From Chamaelirium japonicum (taxonomy: Eukaryota; Streptophyta; Magnoliopsida; Liliales; Melanthiaceae), in contig OX393557.1 in the NCBI GenBank assembly GCA_947650365.1, forward strand, positions 34,646,241 to 34,710,240: a DNA stretch of 64,000 nucleotides, given 5' to 3'. This document shows positions 12,464 to 25,266 of this stretch, in pieces. Within the stretch, counting starts at the first letter, position 1. Each line of letters starts with the position of its first letter. The notes beneath the pieces are model-generated. The model was not told where the DNA came from and ran no database searches. It saw nothing but the letters and a program-made list of their open reading frames with translations. A program made the translations under genes and the position numbers.

Positions 12464-14403
12464 TGTTGTAGCTTGTGTGTCCTGAGCTTAGATTTTCTGT
12501 ATTAACATTAATAAAGATGACTTTGGTTATTGCTTTAATTAGAATACTATTTTGATATATGTTAATACACATATAATAAAGGACCCTAGGGAACACAGTA
12601 GGCCACTGAGACACATGGTGGATCCATGCTTGGGAGACCCAGTGGACCAGTTGTGTGTAGACCTAGAACTAGTTCACAGCTTAGGTGATGTCGGTCGCTT
12701 CACCGAGAACAAGCTGTTGGCAGGTAGAGGATATGGTGAAGTCTCCACTACGGGAACGTGGGATTCCCATTCACCTGACCAAGCACGATGACCGTGTTGA
12801 ACAGGAACCAAGACGGTGCACAATTCAGTGATTTAGACACTGGTGCATAAACCGTCTTACTACTATAAATAATATATCCTTAACCCTGAGGGACCATGTA
12901 CACTGGGCTAACCAGTTGTGTGGTGCTTTGATGTGCCAACATATGCGGACCTTCCATAGTCCAATACCACGGTACGTTGGGTTACCCAGCTGGCGCTTGA
13001 GTGACAGGTAATTCCTACAGATTATCCGACGTTCGTGGTTGGATGGGTACGTTTTGATGAGTCAATCTGTCCACACAGTTAACCCAGGCCTGGTGGTTGT
13101 CAGTATGACTGATGATATTCCAAGTGCTATGAAGGTGTATGGTGTTATAGATGACAAGTCATCAATTCCTAGTCAAATGATCGATCGGGATCTGACGGTG
13201 CTTCCCACCGCCCGAGTCGTATCATGGCACCAGTAATATAGGAGGGACTAAAGATTATCAAAGTATAGTAGAGAACATGGTTATAATGGAGTAACATAAG
13301 TTTAGGATCACTAGAGTTCAACTCGCGTCGCACTCTGGGTGGCTACACGGGTTAATCGGATTAGGGCTGATTAACGAAACTTTCGGTGTGTCACCGGAAC
13401 AGTTAATCAGGGATCCGGTTAGAGCTAGAGATCCCAAACCCTGAAGGTTCCACCCTGTCGTTACGTATAGAAATTGTTCCCCGACCTATTTGGATACGTT
13501 GGATGCGAAGTAGCATGATGGAGCGCAAGCCCGGAGCCTAAAACCTAATTCATATATGTTAGGGGCTGTAGGGGTATTTTGGTAAATACTGAAATATGGC
13601 TCAGAACATATTGAATATGGATCTTAGAATGAGTGAAATAATTCCAGGAGCTCATAGATACTAACGGAACTCAATTCCGAGTAGCGCACCTCACTCAATC
13701 TCTCTTTCAGTTTTTCACTGTTCGTGAAGGGTGTTTTCATCCAGGCTTTACGATAGAGCTGTGAAAACCCTGAAAACCGCCCCCCCTCATCCCTATCCAT
13801 CTAGGGCCGGCCCTAGCTTGCTTGTAGCACTAGAAGGCCGGCCCTATAAAAAGAATAGAGAGGGAGGGGCCGGCCCTAGCCTCTCCCCCTCCAGAAAATC
13901 CGACCCCCTCTCCCTCTCTCCCTCTCTGAGGTTTCGGCCAAGGAAGAAAGAGGAAGAAGAAGGAAGAAGAAGGAGAAAGGAAGGAGAAGGAAGAAGAGAG
14001 AAAGAGAAGGAGGAGACCTACCGGCACGCCATCGACTTCGCAACGAATTCCTCAATCGGCTCGTAGTCCTTGCACTCAAAGACGGGACTTCGAGGATTCC
14101 TCAATTCGCAAGGACAAGGTGCTATCCGACAGTTTCCCTTGCGATTCAAGTGCGGTTCATCATCGTTCCATTCTTTTCGAATCATAGATCCAAAAGGTAT
14201 GATGATTCTAAACACCTAACTAGATACATGCATGTCTTCCGTAGATCGTAGTATGCCTCTAGGGTGTCCGCACATATGCTAAGATCATAGATTTGCATGT
14301 AGAATGTTTTGTAGAATTAATTGTAATGAAACAAACACCATATGATCTTCGGATCTTTGTTTTGCTTCCGCTGTGACTCTGATAGGCGGATCCAATTCCA
14401 ACA
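12464..14403 (+). mobile_element. Solo LTR, Copia family of this nest
   Basis: A 1940-bp sequence beginning TGTTGTAGC and ending ATTCCAACA, flanked on both sides by the 5-bp target duplication CTTCA (12459-12463 and 14404-14408). Copy A has the uninterrupted target (GGCCTTCACAC near 6562). No internal domain is present, so it is a solo LTR left by recombination between the two LTRs of an inserted element. Confidence 0.95.
13845..13853 (+). promoter_or_regulatory. Putative LTR TATA box between GGCCGGCC palindromes
   Basis: TATAAAAAG lies just after a GGCCGGCC palindrome and is flanked by others at about 13804 and 13868. Equivalent positions in sister LTRs read TATATGTA (about 22233), TATATAAGG (about 23203) and, on the minus strand, TATAAGAG (about 15345). 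By position it would be the LTR core promoter. Transcription is not shown by sequence. Confidence 0.5.
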
Positions 14404-14782
14404 CTTCACACTGCCCTCTTTCTGGCCTTCATGCTGATAATATCGCCTTCCCCTCTCGAGCTACATAGATCCTTCGACACCCCTATTCCAAAACCAAAAA
14501 AAAAAAATCCTTCAATATCCCCAAATGAACCGGCTTTCACGCCCCCCCCCCCTCTTAAGGCTGATAAGATCACCTCCCTCTCTCGAGCTGCCCAGATCCT
14601 TCGATGCCCGATAAACCTAAATCAAGCAACCAGCCTTCAAATCCCCCTCTCTCGCAATAACCTACCGTGATCGCCCCAAATCCTTCATTATTTCCAAATC
14701 CTCTCCCTTCAATTGCACTCACCGCAAACCCTTCAAGAGAGGCTGGCCATCATGCAGAAACCATCGCCCTCTCGCCTCTCTG

Positions 14783-16736
14783 TGTTGGAATTGGATCCGC
14801 TTATCAGAGTCGCAGCGACAGCAAAAGATAGATCCAAAAATCATACGGTGCATGTTTCATTACAATTAATTCTACAAAACAATCTACATACAAATCTATG
14901 ATCTTAGCATATGTGCGGACACCCTAGAGGCATACTATGATCTACAGAAGACATGCATGCATCTAGTTAGATGTTTAGAATCATCATACCTTATGGATCT
15001 ATGATCCGGAGATGACGGAACAATGAAGAACCGCACTTGAATCGTAAGGAAAACTGTCGGATAGCACCTTGTCCTTTGTGAATTGAAGAATCCTCGAAAT
15101 CCCGTCTCTGAGTGCAAGGATTACGAGCCGACGGAGGAATCCGTTGCGAAGATGATAGCTAGCCGCGAGATCTCCTCCTTCTCTTTCTCTCTTCTTCCTT
15201 ATCCTTCCTTCCTCTTTCTTCTCCCTTCTTCTTCCTCTCTTTTCCTTGGCCGAAACCACAAAGGAGGAGGCAAACGGGGGGTTCGGATTTTTGGAGGAGA
15301 GGGGGAAGCTTAGGGCCGGCCCTCCCTCTCCCTATTCTCTTATAGGGCCGGTCTCCCATTGCTTCAAGGAAGCTAGGGCCGGCCCTAGATAGATTAGGAT
15401 AGAGAGGGGCAGTTTTTAGGGATTCCAAGTGTCTATCGTGAAGCCTGGACGAAAACGCCCTTCACAAAAAGTGGAAAACTGAAAGAGAGACTAAGTGAGG
15501 TGCGCTACTCGGAATCGACTTCCGTCAGCACCTGTGAGCCCCTGGAATTATTCCGCTCATTCTAAAATTCATATTCAATATGTTCTGAGCCATATTTTAG
15601 TATTTACCAAAATACTCCTACGGCCCGTAACACATGTGAATTAGGTTCTTAGGCTCCGGGCTTGCGCTCCATCGCGCTACTTCGCATCCAACGTATCCAA
15701 CTAGGTCGGGAAACAATTCCTATACACAACGACAGGGTGGAACCTTCAGGGTTCAGGATCTCTAGCTCCAACCGGATCCCTGATTAATTGTTCCGGTGAC
15801 GCACCGAAAGTTTTGTTAATCAGCCCTAAGCCGATTAACCCGCGTAGCCACCCAGAGTACGACGTGAGTTGAACTCTAGTGATCCTAAACTTATGTTACT
15901 CCCTCGTAACCCTGTTCTCTACTATACTCCGATAATCCTCAGTCCCTTCTATTACTGGTGCCATGATTCGACTCGGGCGGTGGGGAGCACCGTCAGATCC
16001 CGATCGATCATCTGACTAGGGTTTGATGACTTGTCATCTATAACACCACACACCTTCCGGTACTATGCCTAGCATCCGGAACATCGTCAGTCATACTGAC
16101 AACCACCAGACCTAGGTTAATTATGTGGACAGATTGACTCATCAAAATGCACCCATCTAACACTGGATGTCGGATAACCTGTAGGGATTACATGTCAGTC
16201 AAGCGCCAGCCGGGTAACCCAACGTACCGTGGTATTGGACTATGGAAGGTCCGCACACGTTGGCACATCAAAGCACCACTCAACTGGTTGGCCCAGTATA
16301 CATGGTCCCTCAGGGTTAAGGACAGATTATCTATAGTAATAAGACGGTTTATGCACCAGTGTCTAAATCACTGAACTGTGCACCGTCTTTGTTCCTGTTC
16401 AACAAGATCATCATGCTTGGTTAGGTGAATGGGAATCCCACGTTCCCATGGTGGAGACTTCACCACATCCTCTACCTGCCAACAGCTTATTCTTGGTAAA
16501 GCGACCGGCATCACCTAAACTGTGAACTAGTTCTAGGTCTACACAGAACTGGTCCACTGGGTCTCCCAAGCATGGATCCATCATGCGCCTCATTGGCCTA
16601 CTGTGTTCCCTAGGGTCCTTTTATTATATGAGTATTATCATATACCAGAGTAGTATTCTAATTAAAGCAATAACCAAAGTTATCTTTATTAATGTTAATA
16701 CAGAAAATCCACGCTAAGGACACACTAGCTACAACA
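14783..16736 (-). mobile_element. Solo LTR in reverse orientation
   Basis: Reverse complement of the same LTR: begins TGTTGGAATTGG and ends GCTACAACA on the plus strand, 1954 bp. The flanking 5 bp are CTCTG (14778-14782) and CTCGG (16737-16741), a target duplication with one mismatch. Copy A shows the empty site as CGCCTCTCGGTCCCAGG near 6937-6952. Confidence 0.93.
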
Positions 16737-16919
16737 CTCGGTCCCAGGTATATACTCTCTCTTTCTCTCTCCCTCTCTCTCTCTCTCTCTCTCAATGATG
16801 ACAGATTCCATAATCTCTCAGCGAAGGCAAATCCCGCATGATAGGCATCAACACAATGATACCACACAACAACAACAACAACCGTATGATACCACATATT
16901 TATCTTTTTTTCAAGCAAC

Positions 16920-19847
16920 ATGAGACCGAAAAAACTCTATTCCGTGGAGGGGGAGATCATCATGAGCATGGGAACTGAGGCCGTGGCAGAGGCTGAAGCA
17001 GTTGGAGATGTCGTCTTGCAGTTTCTTGATGTAAGAAGTTTATTACTTAGAGACATACTTTATGTGTCGTCCTTGAGATGAAACTTAATCTCTATTTCCC
17101 TATTAAATAATAAAGGTTTTTCAGTTTTATTTGATGCTTCTGGTGTGTTAATTAAATTGAATGGTTCCTTTGTTTATAAGGGAAAGACATAAAATAGTCT
17201 CTATGTAATTAACTCCAATCATAAGCAGGATAACATAACCGAAGCTTGTGTGGTTAATTCATCTAAAAGAAAAAATCCCTCAGATAATCCAACACTCCTT
17301 TGGCATCTAAGTCTTGGACACATAGCCTCAGATAGGATTCACAGGTTGGTTAAGGTAGGACTTTTAAGTCTAGATGTTTCAGAGAGCCTACCAATGTATG
17401 AGTCTTTCCTGGAAGGCAAGATGACTAAAAGAACTTTCCGAGCCAAAGGTAGCAGATCTCAAGAGGTATTGGAATTGGTACACACTAATGTACGTGGGCC
17501 CATAAATATTCGTGCCATAGGAGGCTTCGAGTATTTCATCACTTTCACGGATGATTACTCGAGGTTTGGATACATATACCTAATGCAGCAGAAGTCTGAA
17601 TCCTTTGATAAGTTTAAGGAGTTCAGAGCTGAAGCAGAAAAGCAGAAAACCAGGGACACCGTAACAAAATGGTATATCTGAGAGGAGAAACTGAACTTTG
17701 TTAGACATGGTTCGGACTATGATGAGTTATGCAATATTTTCACATAGTTTTTGGGAATATGCCCTAGAAACGATAGCATATACCTTGAACTTTGTTCCAT
17801 CAAAGTCAGTACCTCTAACTCCTTGGGAGCTGTGGTTGAAGCAAAAGCCAAGCCTGCAGCACTTTAGGATTTAGGGTTGTCCAGCACATATGCGGAAGGA
17901 CAAGCGAGATAATATGGAGTCAAAGACTAAGGTATGTTTATTCGTTGGGTATCCAAAAGGGACAAATGGTGGTTTATTTTATGATTATGAGGATAGAAAG
18001 ATTATCGTCTCGATAAATATCATATTCCTGGAGCAGGGTTATTTAATAGACCATAAGCCCACCAGTAAAGTAGTTTTTGAAGAATTGCTTGGTACTGATA
18101 GAAGTACACAGACAAAAAACATAGTGGGAGCCGATACCACTAAGATAAACGATACTATAGAATCGACTCCTACGGAACCACCGCAGGCTCGTCGCAGTGG
18201 GAGGACCACAAGAGCTCCTGATAGATACATTGGAGAAGCCTTCTTGGTAGATCCAAAGTTTCAAGAGGATGATCCTCTGAACTATAACGAAGCGATGGTA
18301 TCCTCTGACCATGCAGCATGACAGAAAGCCATGGAGGCAGAACTGACATCGATGTCCTAAAACTCAATCTGGACACTTGTAACACCGCCTCACAATATTA
18401 AACATGTTGGGTGTAAGTGGGTGTATAAAAGAAAAAGAGATTTGAATGGTACCGTTGAGACTTACAAAGCTAGACTAGTCGCTAAGGGTTATACCCTGCG
18501 AGAAGGGATCGACTATAATGAAACATTTTCGACAATGGCTATGCTTAAGTCTATCAGGATCCTCTTGTCCATTGCAGCCCATTATGATTGAAAGATCTGA
18601 CAAATGGATGTCAAGATCGCATTCCTTAACGGGGATTTGGAAGAAGACATCTACATGTCTCAGCCTCCAGGCTTTGTCGCAAAAGGTCAGGAAAGTCTGG
18701 TGTGCAAGTTGCAAAGGTCCATTTATGGACTAAAGCAAGCATCCAGAAGTTGGAACATGTATTTTGATCAGTCTATCCAGACTTATGGATTTGAACAGAA
18801 CGTGGATGAACCATGTGTTTATAAGAGGAGCAATAAGACTGCAGTAGTTTTTCTAGTACTTTACGTAGACGATATCCTACTCATTGGAAATGATGTTGGA
18901 ATGTTATCTACAGTGAAGGTATGGTTATCCTCTCAATTTGACATGAAAGACCTGGGTAAAGCGAGTTATGTTCTAGGATCAAGATAACTTGAGATCGCCA
19001 GAACAAGATTCTTTCGCTGTCATAGTCAGCCTACATAGATATTATCTTGGTCAAATTCAGTATGCACAACTCCAAGAAGGGACTCGTTCCATTCAGACAT
19101 GGAATGAAATTGTCCATGGATCAGGGTCCTAAGACTCCTAAGGAGAGAGCAGAGATATAGAAGATACCTTATGCTTTGGCAGTAGGGAGTCTGATGTATA
19201 TTATACAGTATACGAGACCAGATATATGCTATACAGTAGGCATGATGGGCAGGTATCAGTCAAATCCGGGTCCAGGGCACTGAACTGCTATGAAAAGTAT
19301 ACTCAAGTATCTTCATAAGACGAAAGATTATAAGTTAGTTTACGCTTCACAGGAACTGATACTGATTGGATATACGGATTTTGATTTTGCAGCAGATCCG
19401 GAATCCAGGAGATCGACATCAGGGTTTGTGTTTTTATTGGAAGAAGGAGCTGTTAGTTGGAGGAGCGTGAAGCAGGGATGCATTGCGAATTCGACGATAG
19501 AGGCTGAGTATGTTACGACGTGCGAAGCATCCAAGGAGGCGATGTGGCTCAAGAAGTTCCTCACGGACTTAGGATATATACCAGGAGCTCAAGATCCTAT
19601 TGCCCTTTACTGTGATAATAGTAGAGCAGTAGCATAATCCAAGGAGCCAAGATATCACCAGAAGAGTAAGCACATCGAGCAAAAATACTACATTATCCGG
19701 CACTTGCAGAAGCGAGAGGAGGTTGCAGTAACTCAGGTGGCATCTGCAGATAACAAGTCGGACCCTTTCACAAAGGTGTTACCGACCAAGGCTTTTGAAA
19801 AGCACGTGGATACCATGGGAGTTAAGACTGTTATTCCCCGCTAGGCC
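16920..19847 (+). pseudogene. Ty1/Copia pol relic, copy B
   Basis: Duplicate of the pol relic at 7180-10199 and generally less decayed. Pre-integrase LWHLSLGHIASDRIHRLVKVG (17290-17360 region) and the integrase start FEYFITFTDDYSRFGYIY are readable. RT is at 18604-18987 with YVDDILLIGN, RNase H at 19290-19637 and the ADNKSDPFTKVLP end near 19750. About 107 nt of the integrase core present in copy A (7902-8008) are replaced by 3 nt near 17650, shifting the frame. Stops remain at shared sites such as TAA near 19635. Non-functional. Confidence 0.9.
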
Positions 19848-19858
19848 AAGTAGGAGAT

Positions 19859-22800
19859 TGTTGTAGCTCATGTGTCCTGAGTGTGGATTTTCTGTATTAA
19901 CATTAATAAAGATGACTTTGGTTATTGCTTTAATTAGAATACTACTTTGGTATATGTTAATACACATATAATAAAAGTACCCTAGGGAATACAGTAGGCC
20001 ACTGAGGCGCATGGTGGATCCATGCTTGGGAGACCTAGTGGACCAGTTCTGTGTATACCTAGAACTTGTTCACAGCTTTGGTGATGTCGGTCGCTTCACT
20101 GGGAATAAGTTGTTGGCAGGTAGAAGATGTGGTGAAGTCTGCACCACGGGAATATGGGATTCTCATTCACCTGACCAAGCACGATGATGGTGTTGAATAG
20201 GAACCAAGATGGTGCACAGTTCAGCGATTCAGACATTGGTGTATAAACCGTCTTACTACTATAGATAATTTGTCCTAACCCTAAGGGACTATGTACACTG
20301 GGACAACCAATTGTGTGGTGCTTTGATGTGCCAACATGTACGGACCTTCCATAGTCCAGTACCACAGTATATTGGGTTACCCGGCTGGTGCTTGAGTGGC
20401 ATGCAATCCCTACAGGTTATCCAACGTCCAGTGTTGGATGGGTGCATTTTGATGAGTCAATCTGTCCACATAGTTAACCCACGCCTGGTGGTTGTCAGTA
20501 TGACTGACGACATTCCGGATGCTAGGCATAGCACCGAAAGGTGTGTGGTGTTATAGATAGCAAGTCATCAAATCCTAGTCAGATGATCGATCGAGATCTG
20601 ATAATGCTCCCCACCGCCCGAGTCATATCATGGCACCAATAATAGAAGGGACTAAGGATTATCAGAGTATAGTAGAGAACAGGGTTACGAGGGAGTAACA
20701 TAAGTTTACGATCACTAGAGTTTAACTCGCGTCGCACTTTGGGTGGCTACGCGGGTTAATCAGATTAGGGCTGATTAAGGGAACTTTCGGTATGTCACCA
20801 GAATAGTTAATCAGGGATCCGGTTAGAGCTAGAGATCCTGATGTTGTAGCTCGTGTGTCCTTAGCGTGGATTTTCTATATTAACATTAATAAAGATGCCT
20901 TTGGTTATTGCTTTAATTAGAATACTACTATGGTATATGTTAATACACATATAATAAAGGACCCTAGGGAACACAGTAGGTCACTGAGGCGCATGGTGGA
21001 TCCATGCTTGGGAGACCCAGTGGACCAGTTATGTGTAGACCTAGAACTAGTTCACAGCTTAGGTAATGTTGGTCGCTTCACCGAGAACAAGCTGTTGGCA
21101 GGTAGAGGATGTGGTGAAGTCTCCACCATGAGAACGCGGGATTCCCATTCACCTGACCAAACACGATGATCGTGTTGAATAGGAACCAAAACGGTGCACA
21201 GTTCAGTGATTCAGACACTGGTGCATAAACTATCTTACTACTATAGATAATCTGTCCTTAACCCTGAGGGACCATGTACACTTGGCCAACCAGTTGTGTG
21301 GTACTTTGATATGCCAATGTGTGTGGACCTTCCATAGTCCAATACCATGGTACGTTGGGCTACCTGGCTGGCGCTTGAGTGACATGTAATCCCTACAGGT
21401 TATCCGACATCCAGTATTGGATGGGTACGTTTTAATGAGTCAATCTGTCCACACAATTAACCCAGGCCTGATGGTTGTCAGTATGACTGACGATGTTCCG
21501 GGTGCTAGGCATAGCACCGGAAGGTGTGTGGTGTTATAGATGACAAGTCATCAATTCCTAGTCAGATAATCGATCGGGATCTGACGATGCTCCCCACCGC
21601 CCGAGTCGTATCATGACACCAGTAATAGGAGGGACTAAGGATTATCAGAGTATAGTAAAGAACAGGGTTACGAGGGAGTAACATAAGTTTAGGATCACTA
21701 GAGTTCAACTTGCGTCGCACTCTGGGTGGCTACGCGGGTTAATCGGATTAGGGTTGATTAACAGAACTTTCGGTGTGTCACCGGAACAGTTAATCAGGGA
21801 TCCGGTTGGAGCTAGAGATCTCGAACCCTGAAGGTTCCACCCTGTCGTTGTGTATAAGAATTGTTCCCCGACCTGGTTGGATATGTTGGATGCGAAGTAG
21901 CGCAATGGAGCGCAAGCCCGGAGCCTAAGAACCTAATTTGCATGTGTTACGGGCCGTAGGGGTATTTTGGCAAATACTGAAATATAGCTCAGAACATGTT
22001 GAATATGGATCTTAGAATGAGCGGAATAATTCCAGGAGCTCATAGGCGCTGACGGAACTCGATTCCGAGTAGCGCACCTCACTCAATCTCTCTTTCAGTT
22101 TTTCACTTTTCATAAAGGGCGTTTTCGTCCAGGCTTCACGATAGATACTTGGAATCCCTAAAAACTGACCCCCCCTCATCCTAATCTAATTAGGGCCGGC
22201 CCTAGCTTGCGCATGGCACTAGGAGACCGGCCCTATATGTATAGAGGAGGGGGAGGGACCGGCCTTTAGTGCTTCCCCTCTCCAAAATCGGAACCTCTCC
22301 CCCCTCCCCCCTCCTTCTATTTGTGGTTTCGGCCAAGGAAGAAGAAGGAAGAAGAAGGAGGAAGAAAGGAGAAGGAAAAAGAGAGAAAGAGAAGGAGGAG
22401 ATCTCGCGGCTTGCCGTCGTCTTCGCAACGAATTCATCCGTCGGCTCGTAATTCTTGCACTTAGAGACAGGATTTCGAGGATTCCTCAATTCACAAAGGA
22501 CAAGGTGCTATCCGACAGCTTCCCTTGCGATTTGCGGTTCATCATCGTTCCGTTCTCTCCGGATCGTAGAACCAAAAGGTATGATGATTCTAAACACCTA
22601 ACTAGATGCATGCATGTCTTCAGTAGATCGTAGTATGCCTCTAGGGTGTCCGCAAATATGCTAAGATCATATATTTGTATGTAGATTGTTTTGTATAATT
22701 AATTGTAATGAAACATACACCGTATGATCTTCGGATCTATCTTTTGCTTCCGCTGTGACTCTGATAAGCGGATCCAATTCCAATACCTGAACCCTAAAGG

Positions 22801-23767
22801 TTCCACCCTATCATTGTATATAGTAATTTTTCCCTGACCTAGTTGGATACGTTGGATGCGAAGTAGCGCGATGGAGCGCAAGCCCGGAGCCTAAGAACCT
22901 AATTCACATGTGTTAGGGGCCATAGGGGTATTTTTATAAATACTAAAATATAACTCAGAACATATTGAATATGGATCTTAAAATGAGCGGAATAATTCCT
23001 GGAGCTAATAGGTGATGCCGGAACTTGTTTCCGAATAGTGCATCTCACTCAATCTCTCTTATAGTGTTTCACTTTTCGTGAAGGGCATTTTCATCCAGGC
23101 TTCACGATAGGTATTCTGAAACCCTAAAACCGACCCCCCCCCCCCTCATCCTAATCCATATGGGGCCGGCCCTATTTTTCGTAGAGCAGTAGGGGACCGG
23201 CCCTATATAAGGAATAAAGAGGGAGGGGCCGGCCATAAGAGCTCCCCTCTCTAGAAAACCCGACCCCCTCTCCCTTCTCCCCTTTTTTTGTGGTTTCGGC
23301 CAAGAAAGAAAGAGGAAGAAGAAGGAAGAAGAAAAAGGAAGGAAGAAGAAGAAAGAAGAGAGAATGAGGAAGGATGAGATCTCGCGGCTCGTCGTCGTCT
23401 TCGCAACGAATTCCTCCATCGGCTCGTAGTCCTTGCACTCAGAGATAGGACTTCGAGGATTCCTCCCTTCACAAAGAATAAGGTGTCATCCGACAGCTTC
23501 TCTTGCGATTCACGTGTGGTTCATCATCATTCCGTTCTCTTCGGATCATAGATCCATAAGGTATAATGATTTTAAACACCTAACTAGATATATGCATGTC
23601 TTCCGTAGATCGTAGTATGCCTTTAGGGTCTCCGCACATATGGTAAGATCATAGATTTGCATGTAGATTATTTTGTTGAATTAGTTGTAATGAAACATAC
23701 ACCGTAAGATCTTCGGATCTACCTTTTGCTTCCGTTGCGACTCTGATAATAGGTTTTAATTCCGACA
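19859..23767 (+). mobile_element. Full-length Copia 3' LTR split by a nested LTR
   Basis: Starts TGTTGTAGCTCA after a purine tract, runs to 20841, is interrupted by the LTR at 20842-22785, resumes at CCTGAACCC (22786) and ends TTAATTCCGACA at 23767. Without the insert and one CCTGA copy it is about 1.96 kb, like its sisters. Gypsy gag sequence begins at once after it. Confidence 0.88.
20842..22785 (+). mobile_element. Solo LTR nested inside another LTR of the same family
   Basis: A 1944-bp LTR from TGTTGTAGC to ATTCCAATA (terminal CA changed to TA), flanked by perfect 5-bp duplications CCTGA at 20837-20841 and 22786-22790. The host LTR reads straight through when the insert and one CCTGA are removed. 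Confidence 0.94.
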
Positions 23768-25190
23768 AGGAGGTCGCTGCTCGATCATCTTTTCCTTTCG
23801 GTCGAGCACCATATCTTCGAGCTTGATGTGTTGCTAGACAAGGGGGAAAAGCTCGACCATCATGCGGGAGTCAGAGATGATGAGGGCATCATGGAGCTTG
23901 CTTCCTTTGGAAAGCGCACTCCTGAAGGCACTCACAACCGTGCGATCTTATCTGGCTGAGTCCTCCAAGGCAAGGTAGGCACTGTGAAACCGTATCGAGA
24001 AGCATCGCAGGGTCTCCCGAGCTCCCATGGTCAGAACGAACAACGATTCGATCCTCTTAGGCGGTTGCCTGTTACAGTGATATTGTTCCAGAAACAGCCC
24101 AGATAGAGCAGTAAAGTTAGGAATGGAATGGGAGGGCAACTTGTGAAACCAGTTCAAGGCTGAACCGGTCAAGCTGCTCAGGAACGCACGACACAGAATG
24201 TGATCCTGGTCCCGGAAAAATACCAAATTATGATAGGCCAAGAGATGGTCCACGGGGTCTTGTGACCCATCGAACAACACGAACTTTGGTGGAGTCCAGT
24301 GCTGAGGAAAACCTCTCTAGTGAACTTCGTTTGTGAAGGGCGAGCTACCTCCACGAGCGGCGAGGTCTTCTAAGAGGTCGATGGGATGCTAGGTGGCTGC
24401 CAGTGCCCGGGGTGATTTCTCAAAGGCTGCTGCATAGGCCCTAAGCGATCATGCACGCTTCCTCTAGGTTGGTCCGTACCCTCGCTGCGACGGTGCTCGG
24501 GGGTGACGTCCTGGCGATCGCTCTGCCGCTTCGCAGGTAGCCGACTCGACGCCGGAAAAGGTCGGTATGAGGCCGTCATCTCTCGAATCTTCGCACGGGG
24601 TAACACTTCCTCTGTGGATTCCTGCTCACGCCGATGGTGAGGGTTACGATCTCACCCTCGAGACCTCGCCTCTGACTCGTCCGACTCCGCATTTTGGCTT
24701 CGTTGGCGAAGAGGGGCCGAAGGTGGGTCGGCTAGTTGCTGGAACACTGGGTAACAAGTCGCTGAAGTTGTTCAAGAGCCGACTCCCTCATCTTGTTCGC
24801 GACTATGCCTCCTACGGGGGGCTCCTACTGGGATGCCCGCCTCGTGGGCACCAGCATAGGTTGATGCGACATCGGGGGTCGGAGGAGCTCACGCAGGGGG
24901 AATGGCCCCTACCGACAGTCTCTGCTGCCGAGATTGACTCGCTGATCTTTCCCTCTGCTGCTCGATCCCGAGGGAGGGAATATTAGTTCTTCTGCTCACC
25001 GAGGGAGCCTGGCGCAGTCGGGTCAGTTCATCCATCATGGCCCGCTGGGTGGCCAATATCTCCAAGAAGAGCTGGTCACTGAGCACATGGGGTTGGAAAG
25101 CTTGAGCCGACGCACCACTTCGTGTAGATCAGGCACGAGCCTTCGCCCATCTTTGTCCCCGCATTGTAGGAGCCATTAAGGCCTCTCGTG
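23768..25190 (-). pseudogene. Ty3/Gypsy gag relic
   Basis: Minus-strand fragments carry a retrotransposon gag core (24280-23948: FDGSQDPVDHL, CRAFLSSLTGSALNWF, SIRFHSAYLALEDSAR). Upstream pieces (25086-24889) hold an N-terminal coiled-coil-like stretch, and a candidate start ATG lies near 25180. Several stops and frame changes occur between them. Protease, RT and later domains are absent because the element is cut at 23767/23768 by the Copia LTR. The primer site and LTR follow at higher coordinates, as expected for minus orientation. Confidence 0.85.
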
Positions 25191-25247
25191 GAAGCACAGC
25201 TTTCGACCGCGTGGTTGTGGGTGATCTCACAGGAACCAGTTGAAAGG

Positions 25248-25264
25248 TCCCACAGACGGTGCCA
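25248..25264 (-). other. Gypsy primer-binding site
   Basis: The minus strand reads TGGCACCGTCTGTGGGA directly after the LTR end, close to the TGGCGCCGTCTGTGGGA form common in plant Gypsy elements. It fixes the orientation and the LTR/internal boundary. Confidence 0.7.
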
Positions 25265-25266
25265 AA

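Larger units (their letters stand above)
11177..20841. repeat. Copy B of the tandem duplication (with inserted LTRs)
   Basis: Collinear with 5286-11176 once the LTRs at 12464-14403 and 14783-16736 are removed. Its 3' LTR runs past the point where copy A's is cut, which fits a simple head-to-tail duplication. Base differences from copy A are scattered. It contains a net loss of about 104 nt in the integrase region near 17650. Confidence 0.85.
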
